Shown in pieces: positions 26,383-35,795 of a stretch of DNA of 64,000 nucleotides; the stretch's first letter is position 1; each line of letters begins with the position of its first letter. The notes beneath the pieces were generated by a model, which saw nothing but the letters and a program-made list of their open reading frames with translations, did no database searches and was not told the DNA's origin. The DNA is from Agromyces badenianii (GTDB lineage: Bacteria > Actinomycetota > Actinomycetes > Actinomycetales > Microbacteriaceae). The DNA is taken from contig NZ_CP028913.1 of NCBI RefSeq assembly GCF_003070885.1, positions 1,860,001-1,924,000 of the forward strand. The letters run 5' to 3'. Position numbers and translations under genes: made by a program.

Positions 26383-27552
26383 ATGACGATCGGGTTCGCG
26401 GACTCGCCGCGCTCGAGTGTGGGCCTCGAGTGGGAGGTCGCGATCGTCGACCGGGCCAGCGGCGAACTCGCCTCGATCGCCGATCGAGTGCTCGAGGTGC
26501 TCGACCGCACGAGCGATGGGGCGGCGCATCCGTTCATCACCTCCGAACTCCTCACGAACACCGTCGAGCTCGTCAGCGGCCCCCACGCCCGCGTCGCCGA
26601 CGCGGTCGCCGACCTCGAGACCCAGCTCGCCGAGGTGCGGACCGTCATCGACGGCCTCGGCGAGTACGAGCTCATCTGCGCCGGCTCGCACCCGTTCAGC
26701 CAGTGGTACGACCAGCACCTCACCGACAAGCCGCGGTACCACAAGCTCATCGAGCGCACCCGGTGGTGGGGCCGCAACATGATGATCTGGGGCGTGCACG
26801 TGCACGTCGGCATCGAAGATCGCGACAAGGCCCTGCCGATCCTCGACGGGCTGCTCGCCTACCTGCCGCATCTGCAGGCCCTCTCGGCCTCGAGCCCGTT
26901 CTGGGCCGGCGTCGACACGGGATACGCCTCGAACCGCGCCCTCATGTTCCAGCAGCTGCCGACGGCCGGACTCCCCTACCCGCTCGCGGACTGGCCGGCG
27001 TACGAGCGCTACGTCGACGACCTCGTGCGCACGGGCGTCATCGAGGATCACAGCGAGGTGCGCTGGGACATCCGGCCCTCACCGAAGTGGGGCACCGTCG
27101 AGGTGCGCGTCTGCGACGGGCTTTCGACCGCCGCCGAGATCGCCGCGATCGGGGCCCTCGTGCAGTGCCTCGTGGAATGGATGAGCACGACGCTCGACGA
27201 GGGCGGCACGCTGACCGTGCTGCAGCCGTGGTACGTGCGCGAGAACAAGTGGCGGGCGGCGCGATACGGGCTCGAGGCCGAGGTGATCACGGATGTCGCG
27301 GGCACCGAGCGTCCCGTGGCCGATCACCTCCGGGAACTCATCACCACGCTCGCGCCGATCGCCGAGCGCCTCGGCTGCGCCGTCGAACTGCAAGGCGTGC
27401 GCGGCATGCTCGACGCGGGCGCGAGCTATGCTCGCCAGCTTCGCGTCGCCGAGGCGGCAGGCGGCGACCTCAGGGCCGTGGTCTCCCACCTCGCCCGCGA
27501 GCTGCGCGACGGCATCGAGAGCGGGCCGTCCGCAGCATCCACCGGTCGTTGA
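26383..27552 (+). CDS. Glutamate–cysteine ligase-like carboxylate–amine ligase (YbdK type)
   Basis: 389 residues, GCS2 family. Conserved blocks: SSVGLEWEVAIVDRASGE, ITSELLTNTVELVSGPH, CAGSHPFSQWYDQHLTDKPRY, WGVHVHVGIEDRDKALP and SPKWGTVEVRVCDGLST. E. coli YbdK has weak glutamate–cysteine ligase activity; because actinobacteria of this group generally use mycothiol rather than glutathione, the real substrate is uncertain. Start chosen at MTIGFADSPRSS; an in-frame ATG 48 bp upstream adds only Arg-rich sequence. Confidence 0.85.
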   Translation: MTIGFADSPRSSVGLEWEVAIVDRASGELASIADRVLEVLDRTSDGAAHPFITSELLTNTVELVSGPHARVADAVADLETQLAEVRTVIDGLGEYELICAGSHPFSQWYDQHLTDKPRYHKLIERTRWWGRNMMIWGVHVHVGIEDRDKALPILDGLLAYLPHLQALSASSPFWAGVDTGYASNRALMFQQLPTAGLPYPLADWPAYERYVDDLVRTGVIEDHSEVRWDIRPSPKWGTVEVRVCDGLSTAAEIAAIGALVQCLVEWMSTTLDEGGTLTVLQPWYVRENKWRAARYGLEAEVITDVAGTERPVADHLRELITTLAPIAERLGCAVELQGVRGMLDAGASYARQLRVAEAAGGDLRAVVSHLARELRDGIESGPSAASTGR

Positions 27553-27567
27553 ACCGGCCGGCCGAGA

Positions 27568-29004
27568 CTACGCGGGCGGGAGCCGCCGCGTGCGGATCAG
27601 CTCGGCATACCAGTGCGCGCTGTCTTTCGGCAGGCGTTCGAACGAGTCGTAGTCGACGCGAACGATGCCGAATCGCTTGGAGTACCCGTAGCCCCACTCG
27701 AAGTTGTCCATGAGCGACCACACCTGGTACCCGCGCAGATCGACGCCGCGCGCCATCGCCCGATGGGCGGCCGTGAAGTGCCGACGCAGGTAGTCGGTGC
27801 GCTGCTCGTCGTGCACGGCCGGCCCCTCGGGCCCGTCGACGACGACGTCGGGGAACGCCGCCCCGTTCTCGGTCACCATGAGCGGCAACTCGGGGTACCG
27901 CTCGCTGAGCGAGACGAGCAGGTCTTCGAGGCCCGAGGGGTCGATGTTCCAGCCCATGTCGGTGTACGGGCCGGGTTGCTCGAGGAACTCGACGTGCTCG
28001 GAGCCGGGCCACGGCGTGCCGCCCATGTCCTTGTGCCCGTCGGCGTTGACGCGCGGCGAGACGCCGTTCCACATGTCGACCGTCACGGTCGAGTAGTAGT
28101 TCACGCCGAGCAGGTCGAGCGGCTCGGCGATGATCTCGGTGTCGCCTGGCCGCACGAACCCCCAATCGGTGACTTCCGCCGTGTCGGCGATCACGTCGGC
28201 CGGGTAGCCGTCACCGAGCAGCGGCCCGAGGAACACTCGATTCGCGAGCCCGTCGATGCGTCGCGCGGCCTCGGCGCCGCCCTCGCCCGAGGGGCGGATG
28301 ACGTGCAGGTTCAGGGTGATCGAGTAGCCGGGGTCGTTCGTCGCGACCTCGCGCAGGGCGGCGATCGCGAGCCCGTGGGCGAGGTTCAGGTGGTGCACCG
28401 CGGCGAGCGCCTTCGCACCGTCCATGAGGCCGGGCGCGTGAGCGCCGGAGCCGTAGCCGAGGTAGGCGCTGCACCACGGCTCGTTGAGGGTCGTCCACAC
28501 GGCGACCCGGTCGCCGAGCCGTTCGCCGACGATGCGCGCGTATTCGGCGAACGCGTACGCGGTCTCGCGGTTCGCCCACCCGCCTTCGTCTTCGAGGGCC
28601 TGCGGCAGGTCCCAGTGGTACAGCGTCGCAATCGGGCGGATGCCGCGGGCGATGAGCCCGTCGACGAGGCGCTCGTAGAACGCGAGCCCGGCCTCGTTGG
28701 CGACGCCGCGCCCGGTCGGCTGGATGCGCGGCCAGGCGATCGAGAAGCGGTAGGCCTCGAGGCCGAGCCCGGCCATGAGGTCGAGGTCTTCATCGAGCCG
28801 GTGGTAGTGGTCGCACGCGGTATCGCCGGTGTCTCCGTTCCACACCTTGCCCGGCGTGTGGCTGAAGGTGTCCCAGATCGACGGTCCGCGGCCGTCTTCG
28901 CGCACCGCACCCTCGATCTGGTACGAAGCGGTGGCCGAGCCGAACAGGAAATCCTCGCCGAATTCGAGGCCTGCATCTCGGTAGTCGGGGGTGCCGATCG
29001 TCAT
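27568..29004 (-). CDS. GH1 family beta-glucosidase
   Basis: 478 residues, cytoplasmic (no signal peptide). Retaining glycosidase with acid/base Glu in [12 protein letters not shown] and nucleophile Glu in [10 protein letters not shown]. Other GH1 landmarks: [20 protein letters not shown] near the N-terminus, [27 protein letters not shown] and [18 protein letters not shown]. Start ATG has GGAG 8 bp upstream. Convergent with ybdK; monocistronic, with no transporter or LacI-type regulator beside it in the window. Confidence 0.94.
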   Translation of the reverse strand: MTIGTPDYRDAGLEFGEDFLFGSATASYQIEGAVREDGRGPSIWDTFSHTPGKVWNGDTGDTACDHYHRLDEDLDLMAGLGLEAYRFSIAWPRIQPTGRGVANEAGLAFYERLVDGLIARGIRPIATLYHWDLPQALEDEGGWANRETAYAFAEYARIVGERLGDRVAVWTTLNEPWCSAYLGYGSGAHAPGLMDGAKALAAVHHLNLAHGLAIAALREVATNDPGYSITLNLHVIRPSGEGGAEAARRIDGLANRVFLGPLLGDGYPADVIADTAEVTDWGFVRPGDTEIIAEPLDLLGVNYYSTVTVDMWNGVSPRVNADGHKDMGGTPWPGSEHVEFLEQPGPYTDMGWNIDPSGLEDLLVSLSERYPELPLMVTENGAAFPDVVVDGPEGPAVHDEQRTDYLRRHFTAAHRAMARGVDLRGYQVWSLMDNFEWGYGYSKRFGIVRVDYDSFERLPKDSAHWYAELIRTRRLPPA

Positions 29005-29118
29005 CGTCAGGGCTCCAGTCGTCGCGCCGTATCGTGCAGGGGCACCACTGTATCGCGCAGACCGCGTGCCGTGCTCGGCTGCCGGAGCGCGACGCGGCCG
29101 CCTCGTCGCGGCATCGCC

Positions 29119-29130
29119 TAGGGTCGAATC
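29119..29130 (+). promoter_or_regulatory. −10 element consistent with leaderless transcription
   Basis: TAGGGT (29119–29124) ends 6 bp before the ATG at 29131, and no Shine-Dalgarno sequence fits between. This spacing would start the mRNA at the start codon. Confidence 0.45.
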
Positions 29131-29937
29131 ATGGAGACTCCGCCGACCCTCGAGACCGCTGAATACCGGGCCGAGCTCCAGCCCGATCGCGGCTCGAACG
29201 GCGGCTTCTCGCTCGTGATCGACGACGTGACCCAGTCCCACGTCAATCCCGACGATCCCCTCGACCTGCAACTGCCCTACGTGCGCCGCATCGCGGCGGC
29301 CCTCTCGGCCCTGCCCGTTGGGGAGCCCGCGGTGCTGCACCTCGGTGCCGGCGGGCTGACGCTCCCCCGCTACGTGCACGCACTGCATCCGCGCAGCCGG
29401 CAACGCGTCGTCGAGCTGCATCCTGAGCTGCTCGAGTTCGTCACCCGGCATCTGCCACTCCCCGAGGGTGCACCCATCGAGCTCGCGATCGGCGACGCCA
29501 GGGCCGAGGTGCAGCGGCTCCGCGCCGACGACGACGCGAACTGGGACCTCGTGCTCGTCGACATCTTCGCTGGCGGCATCGTGCCCCGGCACGTCACGAC
29601 GTTGGAGTTCTTCGAAGAACTCGTCTCCCTGCTCTCGCCGGGCGGTGTGCTCATCGTCAATTGCCTGAACGGCGCCGAGCCGCGGGTCACGAGCGACACG
29701 CTCGCGGCTGTGCTCGACGTGCTGCCGCAGACGCTCGCGATCGCCTCCGAGGCCGTGCTCATGGGCGTGGCACCCGGCAACACGATCATCGTGGCGTCGC
29801 GGCATCCGCTCGACGCGGCCGCGGTGGCCCGTCGGCTCGCCGCCGACCCGGTCTCGGTCGCCACCGGAGCCGCGGTCGTCGACGGGCAGGCCCTCGAGAT
29901 GTTCGCGGGTGAGGTGCGCCGCGACGCGCTGCCCTGA
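29131..29937 (+). CDS. Spermidine-synthase-like fused methyltransferase-fold protein
   Basis: 268 residues. SAM-type Rossmann core: [63 protein letters not shown] and [11 protein letters not shown]. These resemble spermidine synthases, but the polyamine-site signature is not clear, and actinobacterial proteins of this type (fused/orphan SpeE-like) have no settled substrate. Followed convergently by ffh with a 31-bp gap. Confidence 0.78.
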   Translation: METPPTLETAEYRAELQPDRGSNGGFSLVIDDVTQSHVNPDDPLDLQLPYVRRIAAALSALPVGEPAVLHLGAGGLTLPRYVHALHPRSRQRVVELHPELLEFVTRHLPLPEGAPIELAIGDARAEVQRLRADDDANWDLVLVDIFAGGIVPRHVTTLEFFEELVSLLSPGGVLIVNCLNGAEPRVTSDTLAAVLDVLPQTLAIASEAVLMGVAPGNTIIVASRHPLDAAAVARRLAADPVSVATGAAVVDGQALEMFAGEVRRDALP

Positions 29938-29968
29938 CCGACCCGGTCGGGCACCCGCTCCGCCGTGC

Positions 29969-31546
29969 CTAGCGGCGGAGCATCCGCTGCAGGGCGGCGA
30001 GCTCCTCTTCGCTCGGTGCCGCCTTCGCGCCGCCGCCGCCGAGCCCGAAGCCCGAACCGGCCGGTGCGCTCGACTCGCCGGGTGCGCCGCCCGAAGCTAT
30101 CGCCGCGTTCTCGGCGGCACGCTTGGCGGGATTGCCCGACCGCGACGCGTTCGACTTCTTGCCCTTGCCCGACTGACGCTTGCCGCCGCCGTGGCCGCCG
30201 CCGCCCGGAATCGGCCCCATGCCGGGGATCTGCGGCATGCCACCGCGCGCGACCGTCTTCATCATCTTCGCGGCCTGCTCGAAGCGCGAGACGAGCTGGT
30301 TCACGTCGGTGACGGTCATGCCCGAGCCCTTCGCGATGCGCAGGCGCCGCGAGCCGTTCAGCAGCTTGGTGTTCTCGCGCTCCGCTGGAGTCATCGACTG
30401 GATGATCGCCTCGGTGCGCACGATCTCTCGCTCGTCGAAGTTCTCGAGCTGTTGCTTCATGCCGCCGGCGCCCGGCAGCATGCCGAGCATCTTCTTGATC
30501 GACCCGGCGCCGCGCAACTGCTGCATCTGGCCGAGGAAGTCGTTGAGGGTGAACTGGTCGGTCGCGAACTTCTCGGCGACCTTCAGCGCCTCTTCTTCGT
30601 CGAAGGCGGATTGCGCCTGCTCGATGAGGGTGAGGATGTCGCCGAGGTCGAGGATGCGGCTCGCCATGCGGTCGGGGTGGAACGGCTCGAAGTCGTCGAG
30701 CCCTTCACCCGTCGAGGCGAAGATGATGGGCCGGCCGGTGACGGAGGCGACGCTGAGCGCGGCGCCGCCGCGTGCGTCGCCGTCGAGCTTGGAGAGCACG
30801 ACGCCGGTGAAGTCGACACCTTCTTGGAAGGCCTTCGCCGTCGTGACGGCGTCTTGGCCGATCATGGCGTCGATGACGAAGAGCACCTCGTCGGGGTTCG
30901 TGGCCTTGCGGATGTTCGAGGCCTGCTTCATCATCTCGGCGTCGACGCCGAGCCGGCCGGCGGTGTCGATGATGACGACGTCGTGCTGGGCGCGCTCGGC
31001 CTGCTTCACGGCGTCTTTCGCGACCTTCACGGGGTCGCCGATGCCGTTGCCGGGTTCGGGGGCGAAGACCGGCACGCCCGCCTGGCCGCCGACGACCTGC
31101 AGCTGGTTCACGGCGTTCGGGCGCTGGAGGTCGGCCGCGACGAGCAGTGGCGTGTGCCCGTCTTTCACGAGCCACTTCGCGAGCTTGCCCGCGAGCGTGG
31201 TCTTGCCGGCGCCCTGGAGGCCGGCGAGCATGATGACGGTGGGCGGGTTCTTCGCGAACTGCAGGCGCCGCTGCTCGCCGCCGAGGATCGCGATGAGCTC
31301 GTCGTTGACGATCTGCACGACCTGCTGCGCCGGGTTCAGCGCCTTGTTGACCTCGTCGCTGAGCGCGCGCTCGCGCACGTGCGCCGTGAACTGCTTGACG
31401 ACGTCGAGCGAGACGTCGGCGTCGAGCAGTGCGCGGCGGATCTCGCGAACGGTGCCGTCGACGTCGGACGCGGAGAGCTTGCCCTTGGTGCGGAGATTCT
31501 TGAAGGTCTCGGCGAGGCGGTCAGACAGGTTTCCGAAGGTAGCCAT
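29969..31546 (-). CDS. ffh: Signal recognition particle protein Ffh (SRP54)
   Basis: GTPase of the SRP; binds signal sequences and 4.5S RNA. 525 residues. N domain ([20 protein letters not shown]), G domain with [18 protein letters not shown] (G1), [24 protein letters not shown] (G3), [14 protein letters not shown] (G4), then Met-rich M domain ([36 protein letters not shown]). The C-terminal ~90 residues are a Gly/Lys-rich extension. A TAGACT box lies 9 bp before the start. Confidence 0.97.
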   Translation of the reverse strand: MATFGNLSDRLAETFKNLRTKGKLSASDVDGTVREIRRALLDADVSLDVVKQFTAHVRERALSDEVNKALNPAQQVVQIVNDELIAILGGEQRRLQFAKNPPTVIMLAGLQGAGKTTLAGKLAKWLVKDGHTPLLVAADLQRPNAVNQLQVVGGQAGVPVFAPEPGNGIGDPVKVAKDAVKQAERAQHDVVIIDTAGRLGVDAEMMKQASNIRKATNPDEVLFVIDAMIGQDAVTTAKAFQEGVDFTGVVLSKLDGDARGGAALSVASVTGRPIIFASTGEGLDDFEPFHPDRMASRILDLGDILTLIEQAQSAFDEEEALKVAEKFATDQFTLNDFLGQMQQLRGAGSIKKMLGMLPGAGGMKQQLENFDEREIVRTEAIIQSMTPAERENTKLLNGSRRLRIAKGSGMTVTDVNQLVSRFEQAAKMMKTVARGGMPQIPGMGPIPGGGGHGGGKRQSGKGKKSNASRSGNPAKRAAENAAIASGGAPGESSAPAGSGFGLGGGGAKAAPSEEELAALQRMLRR

Positions 31547-31646
31547 GGTCTGCCAAGTCTAAATGAGGTCGGATGCCGCGTCGGCGCCCGGTCGGCCGAA
31601 GCGCTCGCCGACGCGGCCGGAACGGCCGCCCTTCCCTGCGACGAGC

Positions 31647-32129
31647 TCAGGCGTCGAAGCGGAGGTCGACCAGGTCGCGGCCGATGTCGATGGAGGCGAC
31701 GAGGCGGGCGTCGAGGTCTTCCGGCGCGAGGCCGTATTCGAACTCCGCGAAGGTCTCGCCGTCGCCGTCGGCGTCGGGGCGGAGGTCGACGCGCACGAGG
31801 CTCAGCGAGCGCAGCGCGTCGATGTGGCGGTCGCCTGAATCCCGGGTGATCGCGTCGGCCGCGGCATCCGCGTCGTCGCCGTCGAGCACCGCGACGAGGA
31901 ATTGCGAGACGACGCTGCCGCCTGAGTCGAGCTGGCCGACGAAGACGCCGCGCAGCTCGTCGTCGATGAGCTCGAGTTCGCCGACCATGGTCGCCGCCGC
32001 GTCGAGCGACGCCGTGGAGACCGCGTCGGAGTCGGCGTCGAGCACGACCTCGACGTCTTGGTCGCCGTACTCCTTGCGCTCGGCCCAGTAGTCGCCGATG
32101 AGTCCGAAGTAGTCGTGTTCGATCGCCAT
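31647..32129 (-). CDS. Acidic hypothetical protein between ffh and ftsY (possibly DUF2004)
   Basis: 160 residues, strongly acidic (clusters of Asp: VVLDADSDAVSTASLDAA, DGDDADAAADAI, DLRPDADGDGETFAEFEYG). No signal peptide or membrane segment. Begins MAIEHDYFGLIGDYWAERKE. It may belong to the DUF2004 family, recalled from related genomes but not verifiable here. Fourteen bp separate it from ftsY upstream, so it is probably co-transcribed with ftsY; about 100 bp separate it from ffh. Confidence 0.7.
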   Translation of the reverse strand: MAIEHDYFGLIGDYWAERKEYGDQDVEVVLDADSDAVSTASLDAAATMVGELELIDDELRGVFVGQLDSGGSVVSQFLVAVLDGDDADAAADAITRDSGDRHIDALRSLSLVRVDLRPDADGDGETFAEFEYGLAPEDLDARLVASIDIGRDLVDLRFDA

Positions 32130-32143
32130 GTCGCTTCTTCCTC

Positions 32144-33019
32144 TCAGCCGACGAGCTTCTGCGCGAAGACGTGCGGCGTGAATCCCGTGAGGTCGCCGAT
32201 GCCCTCGCCCTGGCCGATGAGCTTGATCGGCAGGCCGGTCTTCTCCTGCACCGCGAGCACGAACCCGCCCTTCGCGCTGCCGTCGAGCTTGGTCAGCACG
32301 AGGCCGGTGACGCCGCCGTGCTCGATGAACGCCTCGGCCTGGGCGAGTCCGTTCTGGCCGGTCGTCGCGTCGAGCACGAGCAGCACCTCGCTGATCGGCG
32401 CCTGCTTCTCGACGACGCGCCTGATCTTGCCGAGCTCGTCCATGAGCCCGCCCTTGGTGTGCAGCCGGCCCGCGGTGTCGATGATGACGATCTCGGTGCC
32501 GTCGCGCTTGGCCTGCTCGACGGTCTGGAAGGCGACGGATGCGGGGTCTTGCCCTTCGCGCTCGGGGCGCACGATGCCGGCCCCGGCGCGCTCGGCCCAC
32601 GTCGCGAGCTGGTCGACGGCGGCCGCACGGAAGGTGTCGGCCGCTCCGACGACGACGCTGCGGTCGTAGTTGCGCAGGAACTTCGCGAACTTGCCGATCG
32701 TCGTGGTCTTGCCCACTCCGTTGACGCCGACGACGAGCACGACGGCCGGCCGCTCGGTGAGCTTCAACGTCGGGTCGTACTTCGCGAGCCGCTCCTCGAC
32801 GATCTCGCGGAGCATCCGCTGCACGTCTTTGGGGTCCGTCGTCTTGAACCGCTCGACCTGCGCCCTGATCTGCGCCACGATCTCCTCGGTGACGGCCGGG
32901 CCGAAATCGGCTCGGATCAGCGCCGACTCGAGGTCGTCCCAGGTGTCGTCGTCGATCGTCTTCGCACCGAAGACCCCGCGAAGGGCCGCGCCGAGGGACC
33001 ACGATGCACGTTCTGCCAT
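32144..33019 (-). CDS. ftsY: Signal recognition particle receptor FtsY
   Basis: SRP receptor GTPase. 291 residues, essentially only the NG domain; the acidic membrane-binding A domain seen in E. coli is missing, as in many Gram-positives. Motifs: VVGVNGVGKTTTIGKFAKFL (G1), [40 protein letters not shown] (G3), VLTKLDGSAKGGFVLAV (G4), IGQGEGIGDLTGF. TAGGCT ends 6 bp before the ATG, suggesting leaderless transcription. Confidence 0.97.
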   Translation of the reverse strand: MAERASWSLGAALRGVFGAKTIDDDTWDDLESALIRADFGPAVTEEIVAQIRAQVERFKTTDPKDVQRMLREIVEERLAKYDPTLKLTERPAVVLVVGVNGVGKTTTIGKFAKFLRNYDRSVVVGAADTFRAAAVDQLATWAERAGAGIVRPEREGQDPASVAFQTVEQAKRDGTEIVIIDTAGRLHTKGGLMDELGKIRRVVEKQAPISEVLLVLDATTGQNGLAQAEAFIEHGGVTGLVLTKLDGSAKGGFVLAVQEKTGLPIKLIGQGEGIGDLTGFTPHVFAQKLVG

Positions 33020-33031
33020 GGCTCCAGCCTA
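33020..33031 (-). promoter_or_regulatory. −10 element consistent with leaderless ftsY transcript
   Basis: TAGGCT (33026–33031, minus strand) is followed by 6 bp and then the ftsY ATG. The GGAG in the intervening bases is too close to serve as a normal ribosome site. Confidence 0.45.
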
Positions 33032-33126
33032 GGGCGCGCTCCCGGTACACCGATCCAGGGATGAGCCGCAAGGGGTTGCCGGGCACCGTGCGACGCGGAA
33101 GCCTCGAGGCAACGGAAGGAGTGCGA

Positions 33127-34095
33127 ATGACGATCGTGGGATTCCACGCCTCGCACGAACAACTCCCGCCGAGCCGCCTCCTCGACGCGGTCAAGCACGC
33201 AGAGCAGGCCGGTTTCGATGCCGCGTTGTGCAGCGACCACCTCGAACCCTGGAGCGTCCGCCAAGGACACTCCGGGTACGCGTGGAGCTGGCTCGCCGCC
33301 GCACTCGAGGCGACGAGATTCTCGCTCGGCGTCGTCACGGCTCCCGGGCAGCGATATCACCCGGCGATCGCCGCGCAGAAGATCGCGACGCTCGCCGAGA
33401 TGTACCCGCATCGGTTCTGGGCGGCGATCGGCAGCGGTGAGGCGATCAACGAGCACGTCACCGGCGACCCCTGGCCCGAGAAGGCCGAGCGCGACGCGCG
33501 GCTCGCCGAGACCGTCGACGTCATGCGGCGGCTGCTCGCGGGCGAGCAGGTCTCGGCCGACGGCCGCATCAGGGTCGATCGAGCCCGCATCTGGAGCCTG
33601 CCCGAGTCGCCGGCCCCGCTGTTCGCGGCCGCGGTGAGCGTCGAGACGGCCCGCGAGGTCGCCGCGTGGGCCGACGGTGTCATCACGGTCGACCAGCCGC
33701 GGGAGGAGCTCCAAGAGTTCATCGGCGGGTATCGCGATGCCGGCGGGCGCGGCCCGGTCGCCGTGCAGGTGCACCTCAGTTGGGCGCCGACCGACGATGA
33801 GGCGCTCGCCATCGCGCACGACCAGTGGCGCCAGAGCCTCGTTCCCGCGCACCTCTCGTGGGAGCTCGACACCCCCGAGGCGTTCGACGAGCGCACTGCG
33901 GATGTCTCGGCCGAGCAGGTCGCCCGGACCCTGCAGGTCTCCTCCGACCTGAGCCGGCACCTCGATCACCTGACCGGGCTCGCCGAACTCGGCGTCGACC
34001 GCATCTACCTCCATCACGTGGGCACCGAACAGGCCGGATTCATCGACGCCTTCGGCGAGCACGTGCTTCCCGCCCTCAAGGAGGCCGGCCGATGA
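33127..34095 (+). CDS. Luciferase-like flavin-dependent oxidoreductase (TIGR03885-like)
   Basis: 322 residues, LLM fold: FHASHEQLPPSRLLDAVKHAEQAGFDAALCSDHLEPW, LGVVTAPGQRYHPAIAAQKIATLAEMYP, FWAAIGSGEAINEHVTGDPWP. Start ATG has GGAAGGA 6 bp upstream. Resembles the subgroup recalled as TIGR03885, thought to use FMN rather than F420; cofactor and substrate are not determinable here. ATGA overlap with the next gene, a GH13 glycosidase, implies they are co-translated, an unexplained pairing also seen in other actinobacteria. Confidence 0.8.
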   Translation: MTIVGFHASHEQLPPSRLLDAVKHAEQAGFDAALCSDHLEPWSVRQGHSGYAWSWLAAALEATRFSLGVVTAPGQRYHPAIAAQKIATLAEMYPHRFWAAIGSGEAINEHVTGDPWPEKAERDARLAETVDVMRRLLAGEQVSADGRIRVDRARIWSLPESPAPLFAAAVSVETAREVAAWADGVITVDQPREELQEFIGGYRDAGGRGPVAVQVHLSWAPTDDEALAIAHDQWRQSLVPAHLSWELDTPEAFDERTADVSAEQVARTLQVSSDLSRHLDHLTGLAELGVDRIYLHHVGTEQAGFIDAFGEHVLPALKEAGR

Positions 34096-35756
34096 AGATC
34101 ACCGATCGCAGCGACCTGTGGTGGAAGACCGCCGTCGTCTACTGCCTCGACGTCGAGACCTACATGGACTGGAACGACGACGGCTTCGGCGACTTCGAGG
34201 GCCTCGCGCACCGGCTCGACCACCTGGCGGAACTCGGCGTGACGTGCATCTGGCTCATGCCCTTCCAGCCGACCCCCGATCGCGACGACGGGTACGACAT
34301 CACCGACTTCACCGGAGTCGACCCGCGTCTCGGCGCCCTCGGCGACGTGGCCGAGTTCACGCGCACCGCCCGCGACCGGGGCATGCGGGTGATCATCGAC
34401 TTCGTCATGAACCACACCTCCGACCGCCATCCGTGGTTCGCGGCCGCGCGCCGGAGCCGCACATCGCCGTATCGCGACTACTACGTGTGGCGTGACGAGC
34501 CGCCGGCGAAGCAGGCGAAGACCGTCTTCCCCGGCGAGGAAGACAGCGTGTGGGAACTCGACGAGCGCAGCGGGCAGTACTACCTGCACAGCTTCTACCG
34601 CCACCAGCCCGACCTCAACATCGCCAACCCCGCGGTGCGCGACGAGATCGCGAAGACCATCGGATACTGGCTCGAGCTCGGCATCTCGGGCTTCCGGGTC
34701 GACGCGGTGCCGTTCCTGATCGAGCCGCCCGAGGGCGTCGACATCGGCGACCCGCACGAGTTCCTCCGCGACATCCGCCGCTTCCTGCAGCGCCGCTCGA
34801 GCGACGCCGTACTGCTCGGCGAGGTGAACCTGCCGTACGACCAGCAGCTCGAGTACTTCGGCCGAACCGGCGCCGCGCCGGAGCTCACGATGCAGTTCGA
34901 CTTCCTCGGCATGCAGGCGCTCTACCTCTCGCTCGCGAGGGAGGACGCCCGCCCGTTCGCGGCGTCGCTCGCGCAGCGCCCGCAGCTCGAACCCGAGGCC
35001 CAGTGGGCGAACTTCGTGCGCAACCACGACGAACTCACCCTCGACAAGCTGAGCGAAGCCGAGCGTCACGAGGTGTTCGAGGCGTTCGCGCCCGAGGAGT
35101 GGATGCGCGTCTACGACCGCGGCATCGCACGGCGCCTGCCGACGATGCTCGACGGCGATCCGCGTCGCATCCGCATGGTCTACAGCCTGCTCTTCTCGTT
35201 GCCGGGAACCCCTGTGCTCTTCTACGGGGAGGAGATCGGCATGGGTGAGAACCGCAACGGCGGCGGCCGGATGACGGTGCGCACCCCCATGCAGTGGACC
35301 GACGGGCCGAACGGCGGCTTCTCCCGCGCCGCGCCGCGCCGGCTCACCGCGGCACCGCCCGCCGACGGGTACGCCCCCGAGCACGTGAACGTCGAGGCGC
35401 AGATGCACGACCCCGATTCGCTGCTCAACCACATCCGGAGCTTCGCGGTGCGGTACCGCAGCTCCCCCGAGATCGGCTGGGGCCGCCACGAGGTGCTTCC
35501 GAGCGGGCAGCACGCCGTGCTCGCACACCGCATCACGGCGGATGTCGGGCGATTCGTGGCGGTGCACAACTTCGCTCCGACCCCGACGGTCGTTGCGCTC
35601 GAGCTCGGACCGGTGGCGCCCGACACAGTGCTCTCCGACCTGTTCGCCGTCGACACCTTCGCCCTCGACGAACGGGGGCGCATCGACGTGCACCTCGACG
35701 CCTACGGCTATCGCTGGTTCCGCATCGTCGAACCCGACGACCGCCGGCTCACCTGA
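34092..35756 (+). CDS. GH13 alpha-amylase family enzyme, trehalose-synthase-like
   Basis: 554 residues, cytoplasmic. Catalytic triad: Asp in GISGFRVDAVPF, Glu in LLGEVNLPYDQ, Asp in FVRNHDELTLD; also FVMNHTSDRHPWF, PGTPVLFYGEEIGMGEN and PMQWTDGPNGGFS. Most like trehalose synthase/maltose-processing GH13 enzymes, but the lengthy trehalose-synthase C-terminus and a maltokinase partner are absent, so isomerase activity is not assured. Translationally coupled to the preceding flavin oxidoreductase; convergent with smc. Confidence 0.85.
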   Translation: MKITDRSDLWWKTAVVYCLDVETYMDWNDDGFGDFEGLAHRLDHLAELGVTCIWLMPFQPTPDRDDGYDITDFTGVDPRLGALGDVAEFTRTARDRGMRVIIDFVMNHTSDRHPWFAAARRSRTSPYRDYYVWRDEPPAKQAKTVFPGEEDSVWELDERSGQYYLHSFYRHQPDLNIANPAVRDEIAKTIGYWLELGISGFRVDAVPFLIEPPEGVDIGDPHEFLRDIRRFLQRRSSDAVLLGEVNLPYDQQLEYFGRTGAAPELTMQFDFLGMQALYLSLAREDARPFAASLAQRPQLEPEAQWANFVRNHDELTLDKLSEAERHEVFEAFAPEEWMRVYDRGIARRLPTMLDGDPRRIRMVYSLLFSLPGTPVLFYGEEIGMGENRNGGGRMTVRTPMQWTDGPNGGFSRAAPRRLTAAPPADGYAPEHVNVEAQMHDPDSLLNHIRSFAVRYRSSPEIGWGRHEVLPSGQHAVLAHRITADVGRFVAVHNFAPTPTVVALELGPVAPDTVLSDLFAVDTFALDERGRIDVHLDAYGYRWFRIVEPDDRRLT

Positions 35757-35764
35757 GCGGCGCG

Positions 35765-35788
35765 GCGGCATCGACGAGCGGATGCCGC
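35765..35788. terminator. Stem-loop between convergent GH13 and smc genes
   Basis: 8-bp inverted repeat (35765–35772/35781–35788) with an 8-nt loop, 8 bp after both stops. No T-tract; possible bidirectional terminator. Confidence 0.35.
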
Positions 35789-35795
35789 GGCATCC

